Assembly: GCA_000320545.1 (NCBI GenBank)
Contig: ADNK01003203.1
Location: forward strand, 1-27,500
From: Bigelowiella natans CCMP2755
Lineage: Eukaryota > Cercozoa > Chlorarachniophyceae
Direction of reading: 5' to 3'
DNA: 27,500 nucleotides
This document shows positions 1-18,031 of this stretch, in pieces. A model generated the notes under the pieces. The model did not search any database. It saw nothing but the letters and a program-made list of their open reading frames with translations, and was not told the DNA's origin. Numbering within the stretch: position 1 is the stretch's first letter; each line of letters begins with the position of its first letter. The translations under genes and the position numbers were made by a program.

Positions 1-222
1 GGATATGATTCCTGTTTACATTTATTCAATGGCGCGTCCAAGCGCTAACCCCACTGACGCTACTTTTTGAATCGTTAGTCTCCTGCACCAGCGCGTAGAG
101 TGCGCGCGTGAGGGTAGTGCGTGAGTCCAAATATTGATAACAAAGAGCAGTCATTCTTGAGCTGTTGCAGTGAGTCTCTGAATCTATCTGTAACTCCCTC
201 TCTCTCTCTCTCTCGCTCTCTA

Positions 223-272
<50 letters not shown>

Positions 273-287
273 TGCGCAAACACATAT

Positions 288-327
<40 letters not shown>

Positions 328-398
328 GCACGAAAACGCACACAAACACGCTTCCAGAGAGAGAGAGGGAGGGAGAGAGAGCGCTAAATACATACCAG
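1..398. other. Left-edge non-coding stretch, probably intron or upstream DNA of the argininosuccinate lyase gene
   Basis: No convincing coding exon is visible here. The first recognisable exon of the lyase starts at 399 after an acceptor (ccag, 395-398), with a split Gly codon whose first base must come from an upstream exon. The missing N-terminus is short, because the family's WGGRF start should lie only a few residues before the GETDPLMEKF seen here, but I find no such sequence in 1-398. Most of the stretch is a compound microsatellite (198-326). Short readings of it rich in Ser-Leu or Tyr-Ile are artefacts of the repeat. Confidence 0.6.
198..326. repeat. Compound microsatellite (CT)n-(TG)n-(TA)n
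   Basis: An interrupted (CT)n tract at 198-255 passes straight into (TG)n at 255-274. A short spacer follows, then (TA)n at 290-326. It sits in the presumed intron before the first visible lyase exon. Confidence 0.95.
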
Positions 399-5543
<5,145 letters not shown>

Positions 5544-6937
5544 TATATATTACAGCAAATATATACGTGAAGATGAGGGATAACTCATATCATCAACATC
5601 AATTTTATCTGTCGATTGTTGCGCTCCTTTGCTGCTGGGTGTGTGTTAGGTCCTTTCTCAAGCGAAAGCACTCATGGCCGAGATTGGAAGCCTCGGCCAA
5701 AAATAAGCGGGATTTTGCATTTGATTCTTGTAAGATCGCCGACTCCGATAAAGAATTTTCGCCTTGAAATTATATATGTCGCTGGTGTGTGTGTAAATTG
5801 TATACGCGTGTATGCATACCTACTGGTTTTGGCAGTTATATTGCTCAATCCTTATTAGCCAGCGGAGCAATGTGCCCACACTCATTCGCCATGCATGCTA
5901 CAAATTAGTACGGCTGACTAGCTGAGTGCGCTAGTACGTGCTAGCATGGCGCATACATACATTATTACTAGCAGATTAGCTAGTTAGTAGCATCATCATT
6001 GATCAATGTTTACTTAGGGTGCATTGCAGCGCAGTCACTTCCATAGCAGCACAGTGTGCGCAGTAACAACTGTCATCATGCAATGCAGAGCCACATTTCT
6101 AGATTTGCACTGCTCCTTCTAGATTGTGAACATCAGCACCCATGATGATGCCTTGCTTGCTAGCTTGATCGAATGCACACACATGCGCGTGCGCGCGCAT
6201 GACGGTTTGTTTTCTCTAGTTGTTTGCATGTGTTTAAACGCAGCGTGGCGGTGCGATCGCATCGTCTGCTAGTAATGCTAGCATGATGGTCGAGATCGTC
6301 GCATGCTATAGCATGCTGCGCTAGTAGCCCAATGCGTGTTGCACGCGCGCACTGCTCGCGCTACACACGCTAAGCACTACTACCAGACTAGAGTGTGTGT
6401 GCGTGCATTCAACAGCACACAGAGTGGCGTGCAGCAACTAGTGCAGATTAGCTAGTGAGATGTCTTTTGTGTGTACGTATCTAATGCCCCTCCCGAGCTA
6501 GCGAGTTGCACGTATCGTAGTTCATCTGTACGTACTAATATTGTTAGCACACGCGTGACCTGTAAACTCCAGAAATGAAGCGTTCTTGTGAATTCGAGGA
6601 ACTACATGTGTGCTATACGCGTACACACAACAAATAGCCTTTACATAGGGCTCTTTTTACATCTTGAAATCTAGGCTTTTATTGCTTAATTAACTAATGC
6701 ACGTGCACTGCATGCAGCACGTATCTCGAAGAATTTACGTTTTAATCCATCATTGCGAAGACGAACCCGTGATCGCGCTGATTCCACGTCGTTTCGCTGC
6801 CCGCAGTGCATATAATGGCAGTCATGGTATTACATCATTGCGCTATTGTTGAGCAGCAGGTGCAACCTTCGGGCAACATGCACTTTTGCTGTGGCAAAGC
6901 ACGCACCTGCTAGCCTGGTATACAGCCGGCTTACTAA
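5544..6937. other. Tail-to-tail intergenic spacer 1, rich in CTAG and GCATGC palindromes
   Basis: Lies between the stop codons of the lyase (+) and RUVBL1 (-). No gene is recognised: the readings at 5567-5858 have no family features and sit where the 3' UTR should be. From about 5908 to 6941 I count by eye 17-19 CTAG tetramers, against about four expected by chance in 1 kb, many as GCTAGC or TGCTAGCA. Other palindromic words include GCATGC and TGCA. A perfect 16-bp palindrome lies at 6301-6316 (two GCATGC around TATA). Confidence 0.75.
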
Positions 6938-9940
<3,003 letters not shown>

Positions 9941-11076
9941 CTAAATAGTCACGATAATTTCGTGATTAGTGGGGATTACGTAACCAGGCGAAGGGGGAAG
10001 GGTAGCAAGCTAATTCTGCGTGGCAATTGCGCGATGTAGATGAGCGGCTTATGCCGACCACCAAGCGCCACACGCTTAATATGAAAGGGAGAAAGTACGA
10101 ATATGCAAACTGGTCTCAGAACTAAACATTCAACGGGCATTTGCAAATCCCTGAGGGGGGAAGAGCGGTGGAGGGGAGGAGCCACCTTGGTTGCCATGGT
10201 TTTTGGGTTTTTGCGGGTTTTATGGAGTTTCCAGACTAACGAGGATGATCTTTGGCGAACTATTTGGTAAAAATGGGTCCCTAAATGTACACGTTTTGGA
10301 ACATCTTCATGTCGTAAGAGGGAATTTCAAATGGACCACGAATTTCGATTCTCAAGTTTTCGGGAGCGTTTAGTGGAACGAGCAGGTCCAGGCCTAAAAA
10401 AACGATAAATTAAACACTTACGATATAGGCCGTTTTATATCTTTGTGAGTATAAATGGATGTCTCTATTAAAATTAGTAGTCATTATATTCCAGATGAGC
10501 CCTTTTGCCTTTCGCGCCAGTTTCTTAGGGTCGACCGCCTAATAAATTTCATCTAAAATAATTCTCTACTCTCTCGACGAGATCTCTAGAAAGCTAATTC
10601 TGAATTCTGAAAGCAGAGCAGCTGCTGCAGCTATTTTAAATGTAAAAATTACCATATTTTACGTTTGTTGCCGAAAACACAACTAATATACCCTACATTT
10701 CCAAACATATGCGAGAAAACTTGTAGATAATAGCTGACTATCTACGTGGAGTCGTCGTAATTTGGTGATCTGCCCGCAGATACGAAATTCCACATTAGGC
10801 GTATTTGTAGCATTTATGGATTTTGATTTAAGTCGTAGTACACAAATGTAACTTATTTGAAAGAAGCGAGACACTTGTCGCTGGAGTTCCGACAAAATAT
10901 TTTCAGCTTTTGAATGAAAAACACACTGCTTTGTGTCAAGGATAAATATTTTAAAAAATGAGAATATCTGTATATTTATTGTATTTTGACATGTATTTTG
11001 AGATTTATGAAAGATAATAGCCAGATATATGTATCTTAACATTCAAAGTCTGAGTTGCTTCCGTCCCCCCCCGGCC
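9941..11076. other. Head-to-head spacer: presumed promoter region of RUVBL1 (-) and the + gene at 11077
   Basis: This stretch of about 1.1 kb separates the start codons of two divergent genes and contains no exon I can recognise. It is AT-rich in 10400-11040. Only one CTAG is visible (about 10584), in contrast to the tail-to-tail spacers. A - strand reading at 9976-10197 that begins MATKVAPP has no family features and is not needed for RUVBL1. No clear TATA box or other element can be defended. Confidence 0.6.
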
Positions 11077-11925
11077 ATGCAAGACGACCGAGCCCAATAC
11101 GCCAAAGCAGGTAAAAAGTATGTTTTATCAAATCGGGCTTGAGTGGATTGCCTGAATCTGTATACTTCAGCATATAGTTAGTTGCTTGTGATTCTTAGAT
11201 TCCTCATCATTCCAAAAATGCTCATATTATTATTACAAACGTATTCGTCCCTCGCAGATTATGTTGGCCACATGAATGATGAGGAAAAAATGGTAATTTC
11301 AAGAGAATCTTAGCCCTTGCATAATTTCTTACAAAATCAAATCTTTCCATATTTCACGACGGTCTGTGTTGCATGATTAGGAGCCCTCCGCCCCTCCTAT
11401 CCAAGAACCAAGCAACGACGACAATGGATTGATGGGTCTTCGAATCACAATTTTCCAACACAAATAACTGATTATAGCTACGCAAAAAACTCTCAGCAGC
11501 TGTTTGTGACATCTAATAGGCGACAAACAGAATCCCGAGGATGGAGCAGGCCCAGCTTCAAATGTCTTCGAGGTGTGTGTGATAGGTGTTTGTGCTGTTT
11601 GTTTTCTAGTGCCGCGGTGATGCCCCGATTATTTTGGCTACTTTATTGCATATCTCTGAGAGAGTTCAGACATGCTTCATACCATGCGCGAATTCGAAAT
11701 TTCTTGTGGCATCCATGAAGGGAAGGACGGAGAGATGAAGCCACACAATTGTATAGGTCGATATGGCGATCATATGCATTGCATCCCTGGTGGAAATGAC
11801 TGCTGCCTCCAAGCTCTGCCACGACATAGGGTCCTGCAACAAACAGGTAATCGAACCAAATTGCCGAAACCATTATCTTTCCGCGCAATGTAAGCTGAAC
11901 GTAGAAAAGTATCAATATTTGTAAA

Positions 11926-11961
<36 letters not shown>

Positions 11962-12464
11962 TCACTAGCTATTCGTACCATTTTTCAGTTCGGATACGCA
12001 GTGGCGGTCGGTGTCCTTGGCTTTGTTATTGCCTTTGCGTACCTTGTGATTCTCAAGCGGCAGCCAGAAGCGCTAACTCCTCTCAACGGGTAAGAAATGG
12101 CGTGTCGACTTGGAAGAGCAACCCCTTTTTCATGAGATAGATGTCTTCGGAAATCCAATCCTTTTTCGTGCTTCGTGGGAATTTGCTCCAGTATTTGATC
12201 TCCCACGCCCTTTTGAATCGTCGCGGTGACTTCTTCACCCACTGAGGTTGATTCGTCGTCGGTGTGTGTGTGTGCGTAGGGTGGTGGGAGGCTGTAACTT
12301 CGTGTTTTGGACGGTGGCGTTGGGCGTGCTAACGTTTGACCGACCGTTTGTCTATACTGGGAACGGTTACTTTTCTACATGGACCGCATTCCTTGCAGGT
12401 AAATGGCGATGTATCTCCAGCGTTTGCTTTGTAGATGTATTTCTTGTGCTAGTGGCACTTACTT

Positions 12465-12503
<39 letters not shown>

Positions 12504-14118
12504 TTTCTCTTTCTCTCAATCCCCCTCTCCACGAAACCCCACCCTCTCTTTTGTAGCGGCCCATTTTGTCTTCTGGTCGGTGCCAAAGTTGCAAAACCTC
12601 GTCAACCAGCTTAGAGAGGTCAGAGAGCACGTATACATAGAAGGCGGATATATAGTCTCGTGACGATTTTGGAAGATTTGCTGTATTTTTCCACGGTGTT
12701 TCCAAATAAGTCACCGGTTCTAGAACGAAGGGCATTGTAGACAGTCTTTGACGGTCTGCGTGCTCCAACCTCGGTTGATTCGACGAATCAAGTGTGCGAT
12801 CTTATTGGATTCTGTGGTGGTGTGGTGATGTGTTGTTGTCCCGTCTCCTCCTCCTTTCTTCTTCTTCTTCTTCTTCTTCTTCTTCTTCTTCTTCTCCGCG
12901 AACAACAGGGGGCATTCCAGCAGTGGAGCAGAAAGATACTGCTTGTCATCCTCCTCGCCTCTGTAGTGGAGGTAGTATTAGCAGCAGTAGAAGTAGTAAT
13001 AAAAGTATTAGCTATAGCAGTTATACTCGATGGCTGCAGAGAACCTGAGCAAGATCTCGAAATAGTACAAAAATCGAGGGGCTCGTGACAGAGAGAAGAG
13101 AGCAGCACGTAGTATCGTAGAATATTGAATCGTAATGCCAAAAGCCTCTTGCGATGTTGCGTGTCGCGCACTGAGGCCGGTGATAGTTGTAGCGGTAAGT
13201 TTAGTGACAAATTGAAGACAGCTTTCTTCTGATTCTCTGCTGCATTCACTGCGTGCGCGAGTCATAGCTACAGCATTATTTGTGATGATGCGCAATACCA
13301 CCCCCCCCCCCCCCCCCCCAATATCTCTTGATTCGGTCAGGTGTTTGCTGCAGCTAACGTGTGCTCAGTCACCGACTTTTGCAAGAAGGGCAACGGATGG
13401 GCGGTCAGTAGCAGCATCATCAGCATCATCAGCATCATCAGCAGCACTAACACGAAAAGGGGGGGGGGGCTCACTTGCACTCCTACTACTACTCGCCTAA
13501 CATCCCTGGACGCGAAAGCACGAGTCAATGAGATCTGCTGTGTGTGATGCATTATTTTTCCATAGGTTGCCGCAGGGACGATATCCACGGTCTTTGTGGG
13601 GGTGCTGCTATTGATTCCCCAGATAACGTCAAGGTTCCTGCATTGGTTTTCGTGTGTCATTCTACTCTGGTGGGTTGTTGGAGCTGCCGTGATGACGTAC
13701 GATGGCCCCTTCATAACTGCGGGCAACGGCTTCTTCGCCTGTTGGATTGCGGTAGTTCAGTCAGTAGAAGCTTGCATTATGACGATAATAACGATTGACG
13801 ATGACGGTTATGATGATGGATGGCGATGATGATTATTACAACTGTGCGTATTGGGAGGAAGGCGAAATGCCATAATGCCGGCAATCAATCGTCGTCGTCG
13901 ATGCTGCAGAGGAAAGGGGGGAAGTTTGGGATGTTGGGATGGTTCTCCGTGTATATGATGTAATGTAGAGTAGTATCACATGTGTACTTCGACGATGTGA
14001 TGCTGTTTTGTTGTCGCTCTGTTAATTTCCTGAATTGCTTGCTGCAAGGTTCTGGCTTCCTTTTACCTCGCATACTTCTCATTGTTCGGCGATCCGATGG
14101 AAGATGATGGAGATGCTG

Positions 14119-14149
<31 letters not shown>

Positions 14150-14397
14150 CTTGTGTGCCTAAAAGCAGCAACAATGCGTACAACATCGTGAGTATATTGC
14201 TATGGTGTGATAATAACGGTGTTGTTGTTGTTGTTGATGTTGATGATGATGAGGATGATGATGATGATGATGGCGATGATGTATTTTGCCTTTCAAGTAG
14301 AGGCGTAATTATTGTTGTTCGCTGTTGTCTAGGCAATGCTGGACATGGCCCTTCCGGGTATCAAGATGCAGGTTTGTTATTCACTCGAAGCTATTGA
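11077..14397 (+). CDS. Predicted eight-helix membrane protein made of two tandem homologous four-helix units
   Basis: Function unknown. Exons: 11077-11110, 11258-11292, 11381-11435, 11520-11572, 11757-11846, 11989-12089, 12280-12398, 12557-12618, 12909-12971, 13341-13403, 13566-13751, 14049-14118, 14333-14397. They total 996 nt, 331 aa, phases consistent, stop TGA at 14395. The N-terminal 59 residues or so are hydrophilic and Pro/Asp/Glu-rich. Two units follow that match by eye. Unit 1 has IASLVEMTAASKLC...C, a long hydrophobic segment, LTFDRPFVYTGNGYFSTW and AAHFVFW. Unit 2 has LASVVEVFAAANVC...C, VGVLLLIPQ, MTYDGPFITAGNGFFACW and ASFYLAYF. Shared marks are the VE after helix 1, a Cys pair in the first loop and the PF-x3-GNGxF-x2-W motif. 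The 4TM arrangement resembles MARVEL-type proteins in outline only. An extra exon around 11611-11664 between exons 4 and 5 cannot be excluded. The Asp-rich reading at 14336-14539 is another frame. Confidence 0.75.
11929..11959. repeat. (TA)n microsatellite in an intron of the eight-helix protein gene
   Basis: About 15 TA units in the intron 11847-11988, followed by a normal pyrimidine-rich acceptor (tttttcag). Confidence 0.9.
12467..12515. repeat. (CT)n tract upstream of an acceptor
   Basis: (CT)n at 12467-12497 continuing as interrupted CT/CTTT to about 12515, in the intron 12399-12556. On the sense strand it can serve as an extended polypyrimidine tract for the acceptor at 12556. Confidence 0.9.
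12857..12896. repeat. (CTT)n tract immediately upstream of an acceptor
   Basis: About 13 CTT units ending about 12 nt before the AG at 12907-12908. It lies in the intron 12619-12908. Confidence 0.9.
13301..13319. repeat. Run of 19 C
   Basis: An uninterrupted C-run 21 nt before the acceptor at 13339-13340, in the intron 12972-13340. Similar C-runs lie before lyase acceptors at about 3189 and 4859. Confidence 0.95.
14119..14275. repeat. (TAG)n and (GTT/GAT)n tracts in the last intron of the eight-helix protein gene
   Basis: The donor GTAGTAG at 14119 is itself the first unit of a (TAG)n tract that runs to about 14150. A mixed (GTT)n/(GAT)n tract follows at about 14218-14278. The intron ends with TCTAG at 14332. 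Confidence 0.85.
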
Positions 14398-15239
14398 GCA
14401 AGAAGATAATTATGATGTTGATGATGATGATGATAACGACGACGATGACGGCGCTGACGACGGCGATAAGTATGATGATGGTGACGATGCGAAAGGATCT
14501 CTCCTGTTTTTTATACTCAAAGCCATCGACACTAAATGAATCGTGAGCGCCGCTTGAGAGTGATAACGGAGGGCTACTTGATGCAATTAAATTTATTCAC
14601 AACTCCACAAAAAGCGAGCATTCAAATGTTGCAATTTGTGAATTCAGGCGGGAATCCGGAATTTCCCTCAGCCGATCTGTAATAGCAAGGCCTGCTCATA
14701 AGCTAGGCAGAGTGAATCTATGATCAATCTACGCCACGCTAGCACGAGCAAATAGGAACTTATACATCAGCAGCGAAAATAGCTATCATCATATTTTATG
14801 AGTATAGACGAGTCTTTGGAACGTTCATACGACGCTACTACGTCTCTCTTCATAATGTGGAAAAGATGGAAGATGATTTCAGCATGCATTTTGTTACATC
14901 ACGCAATCTAGCACAATGCTAGCAATGGTGCTCATCGATGACTTGCCTGCAGCGCTTGCGTTGTGTCTAGCTGTTTCTTCAACGGTGCATGCATGTATGC
15001 ATGCCTAGCAGGTGTAGCCACATGCCCGTCTAATGCAAAACGGGGTCTAGATCTTGTGAGGCTTCCTTCACATCCTAGCATACTAGCTAGCATAGCACGT
15101 AAAGCTGATCGAGATATAGCACAAATGCAGCACAGCTAGACAGACTGTAATAAGTCCAAAAGTTTGCCTAGTTATAACAACTTGTGTGAAGGCTTTTGTT
15201 GAATCAACATTGCACATTCATCCATTAAAAGCACGCTTA
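14398..15239. other. Tail-to-tail intergenic spacer 2, CTAG/TGCATGC-rich
   Basis: Lies between the stops of the eight-helix gene (+) and the EF-hand gene (-). The first 140 bases hold a (GAT)n-rich stretch. From about 14690 to 15180 I count about 12 CTAG in 0.5 kb, including an overlapping ACTAGCTAGC near 15083 and a near-perfect inverted repeat of GCATGCAT around 14987-15004. No gene is recognised. Confidence 0.7.
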
Positions 15240-16595
15240 TTATTTCTGAAGTTGGGAGAATGCCAATGAAAATTCATCGAAATCTATTTTCCCATTCCTG
15301 TCATGATCCAGGCTGGTGAACACCTCGTTTAATAAACTCGCCTTTGGCCTTCTCCCTAGGGAAGTAAGTGCCTTTTTGAATCCGTTTCGAGAGATAACCC
15401 TTTCCTCATCATTTTTTGGCGTGTAACAATCAAATATTTTCTTCATCGCCCGTTCAGCGAGCCGTGGGGTCTTGGGAATGGACTTGAATTGCTCGCTTTC
15501 GGAGTGACCCAGAAATACCTGAGAGAATATTTCCTTCTGTCTGTTTCTCTCTGCTGCCATGTTGTTCTCGTTGCTCATAGCCTTTTCTTTGATCGTAAGA
15601 GGATCTGAACTAGCAAGAGAGGAATTGTGTTCACACTCTTCCTCCATTGTGCAGCCTGAGTGGTCATAGCATTTGGACACAGTGCTGGCATCTACACCAG
15701 ACATTTCAGCTTCTTTCCGTTTTGCGTTACGAATTGCGACAAGTCTCATCGACTTCCGCTCGCCAGTTGGCGTGTCAAAATACCACTTCGGTGTCTTCTG
15801 AGATAGTCCCTTGACCGCGTTCCAACAGACAAGTTTTCTGTATCGATTCATTCGAGCGCGTCGTGCTTGGTTGCGCTTCGCTCTGAAACATTTATCCATA
15901 ACAGTTGAAAGCTTCTGAGATTTCTCTTTTCGCTTGGAGCTCTTCACCGAAGCCTTCTGTGTCTTCCTTGAAAGGGCTGTCTTTTTTTTGGTCGTCTTCT
16001 TCCTTAATGCCTTATGCAACGAATCAACGGATGATACGTGAGATTTTCTCGAAGTATACTTTTTGCCTGGCGATAGATGCAGGAAGAAGCCCTTGCTTGT
16101 ATCTCTGGCCAACAAACGCGAGGAAGCAACGTCATCAGGAATGCGCCTGCCGTCGAATGCGACGATATTATTCCCTCCATGGGTAAAACGAAAGGCGATC
16201 TGTCTTTCTTTAGGCTTCACAGATCCCGCGAAGCTCTCACTTAAATCCTGATACTTCACCGTCACGCGAAAATTTACTGTACGGTTAGGGTTTGTGAACG
16301 TGGAGTTGGTGTGCGTCCTGTAGTTCAGGACGTGCACGATGTAGTCCCCATTTGGTGGGTTATTCCAAAACACGTTCTCCACAGGTTCGGTAGACTCCCC
16401 AGTGACATTCATGTCAACATCTTGCCAGCCTCCACATTCGCTTTTCATATTAGTCCAGCAAATAGTCTCGCCGCTCGGTGCCGTCACGTGCAGGGCCAGA
16501 TCTGTAATATCGTTCCACATGAGAGAAACATAGAGCTTCCCGTCCTGTGCCCCCTCACGGAATCGCCTTTTCTGCATCGTTTGTTCGGCTGACAT
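15240..16595 (-). CDS. DUF2135/YfaP-like beta domain + basic linker + C-terminal EF-hand protein
   Basis: A single intronless frame of 451 aa. Residues about 19-115 (KLYVSLMWNDITDLALHVTA, then CGGWQDVDMN, ENVFW, GDYIVHVLNY) follow the pattern of the bacterial DUF2135/YfaP-type domain: a strand with a W-[ND] turn, a D-L-x-L-H-V strand and a late Y-x-V-x-V-x-N-Y strand. Residues about 178-295 are strongly Lys/Arg-rich, plausibly nuclear or nucleic-acid contacting (inference). Residues about 383-451 form an EF-hand pair: a degenerate first hand (FDCYTPKNDEERVISRNGF) and a canonical 12-residue loop at 430-441 (DHDRNGKIDFDE) with the expected acidic, Gly-6 and Ile-8 positions, so Ca2+ binding is likely. 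There is no signal peptide or membrane helix. Start taken at the first Met (MSAEQTMQKRRF). It is divergent from the carrier gene across 413 bp. I know no named protein with this combination. Confidence 0.85.
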   Translation of the reverse strand: MSAEQTMQKRRFREGAQDGKLYVSLMWNDITDLALHVTAPSGETICWTNMKSECGGWQDVDMNVTGESTEPVENVFWNNPPNGDYIVHVLNYRTHTNSTFTNPNRTVNFRVTVKYQDLSESFAGSVKPKERQIAFRFTHGGNNIVAFDGRRIPDDVASSRLLARDTSKGFFLHLSPGKKYTSRKSHVSSVDSLHKALRKKTTKKKTALSRKTQKASVKSSKRKEKSQKLSTVMDKCFRAKRNQARRARMNRYRKLVCWNAVKGLSQKTPKWYFDTPTGERKSMRLVAIRNAKRKEAEMSGVDASTVSKCYDHSGCTMEEECEHNSSLASSDPLTIKEKAMSNENNMAAERNRQKEIFSQVFLGHSESEQFKSIPKTPRLAERAMKKIFDCYTPKNDEERVISRNGFKKALTSLGRRPKASLLNEVFTSLDHDRNGKIDFDEFSLAFSQLQK

Positions 16596-17008
16596 CTTTC
16601 CTGAAGCAATGAGGTGGGAGGTCTGCGTTTGAATTGTGAGAAGACTGATAGGGTGTGAGGCAGCATTTTTTCGTTCTCCATTGTTCGGAAGGAAGCTCGT
16701 CTCAGGAAGTGAAGTAGGACAGCCCTTCCACCTTGACTTAAAAATAGATATTTAGCGGGAAAATCATTGTCGTAGGGGGGAAAACACTATTCCCATAAAG
16801 CCGAAATTTTGAAACACCGGTGTGTACGCGTGAGCCCAGCCGTTTACAATCCATACCTTGTCGCAGGAAAAGAATAGAAGACAAATGGAGGAATGTCTTA
16901 GTGTTTCGCAAGAACTTGTTGTCGTACAAGCAATATGCAACCCCTTTTCAATGTTTCTCCGAATTTTCCTGGAATGCGACAACATCTTTCGGAGATTTTC
17001 AGCTCCTA
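16596..17008. other. Short head-to-head spacer, presumed bidirectional promoter
   Basis: 413 bp between the divergent starts of the EF-hand protein (-) and the carrier-like protein (+). It contains no CTAG and no recognisable exon. Readings across it in several frames match nothing recognisable. Confidence 0.6.
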
Positions 17009-18031
17009 ATGGCGTCCGGTAGCTCAACATCGACTCGACTCCGCTACTCGTTACGGGTGCTCTGGATATCCTGACTGGTTTTGCTTTTGTTTCAATCAGG
17101 TAGCACGGGCGCAACCGCGGGCGCAACTGCAAAAAAGACGGGAGACCAACTATGGAAGGGAACGAAAAAGACTGCCGCAAAAGCTGCTGCTGGTGCCGCT
17201 AACGGTTTGGTAGTCGCTACAGTGTTGCACCCGTACGATGCAGCGCTGTACCGTGCTTGGATGCGTCAACGCCCCTTTCTCCATAAGGCGCAATGGGTGA
17301 ATCCCTGGGAAGGGCTGTCCCAAACAATCGTCGGGAGAATCTACTCCAACGCCTTGTGGATACCACTCTATGATATGAGCTTGACCACCGTGTACTCGAA
17401 CATGGGGGTGGGGGCATGGCAAAGCTGGGTGGCTGGAATGGGGGCGGGCGCGCTCAACTCAGTGCTTACGCATCCTCTTGCAGCGATAAAATACCAGATG
17501 TGGAATTCAGGACACAGCTTCGAGCGGACGGCAAAGGCGATGATTGGGGATGGCGCGCAGAATTTTATGAGAGGATCCATGGCAACAGTCAAGCGCGATA
17601 TCATCTTTGGAGGAGTCAGTGCAGTTACCCAGCACAAGCTTGCTAAGCTAATCATCATGGCAAACGCACCCTCTTCCGTGGATAACGTGAACCCCAAGCA
17701 CGAAGTCAAACCATTAGTCTTCGGATTAGGAACGGTCGCAGGCGCGCTGGCATCGTCGCCTTTCAACTACGAGCGAAATAGGGCGTTCCAAACGCCTCTG
17801 GGGAGAAGTCCTCCTGGTACCATGGAATGTTTCCGCACGCTTTGGAAGGAGATGCAGGCTGCTTTCCTGACAAAAGGAGTTCTTGGAAGCTGGAATCACC
17901 TCTCTAATCAAATGCGGTGGGGGTGGGGTACCATGAGGGTAGGTCTAGGCATGGGCATTGGTGCGTGGGTATATCACAGCTTGGCCGAGGCGACAGAGAA
18001 GGTGCTCCTTGCCACAGAGGAGGATACATGA
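17009..18031 (+). CDS. Divergent mitochondrial-carrier-like (SLC25-type) membrane protein
   Basis: Probably an organelle inner-membrane carrier; substrate unknown. Model: a 10-nt first coding exon (ATGGCGTCCG, 17009-17018), an 81-nt intron with GT...CAG ends, then one exon 17100-18031, giving 313 aa. The downstream frame is open back to 17081 but has no ATG there, which is why the small first exon is preferred. The protein shows three repeated modules, each opening with the carrier helix mark: TVLHPYDAALYR, SVLTHPLAAIKYQ and SSPFNYERNR. Each keeps the helix-breaking Pro, but the P-x-[DE]-x-x-[KR] signature is incomplete (position 3 is D, A, N; position 6 is L, K, R). The linking segments are amphipathic and Gly/Ala-rich, and the length is typical (about 300). 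The N-terminus (ASGSTGATAGATAKK) is small-residue-rich and basic. Family membership is fairly sure; transport activity is uncertain given the altered motifs. Confidence 0.75.

Noticed and set aside
5567-5858. + strand readings just after the lyase stop
   Set aside because: No recognisable domain, no homologous exon pattern, and located where the 3' UTR is expected.
9976-10197. - strand reading MATKVAPPLHRSS... as an N-terminal extension or upstream gene of RUVBL1
   Set aside because: RUVBL1 already has its conserved start MKIEEVK at 9940; this reading is in the promoter region and shows no family features.
12788-13088. Ser-rich, Leu-rich and Arg-rich readings around 12857-12896
   Set aside because: They translate the (CTT)n intron repeat in three frames. 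Only 12909-12971 in this interval fits the gene.
14336-14539. A 67-residue Asp-rich reading (MLDMALPGIKM...) as the C-terminus of the eight-helix protein
   Set aside because: The preceding exon ends in phase 1, which leads into a different frame (GNAGHGPSGYQDAG, stop at 14395). The Asp run comes from a (GAT)n repeat of the kind seen in introns.
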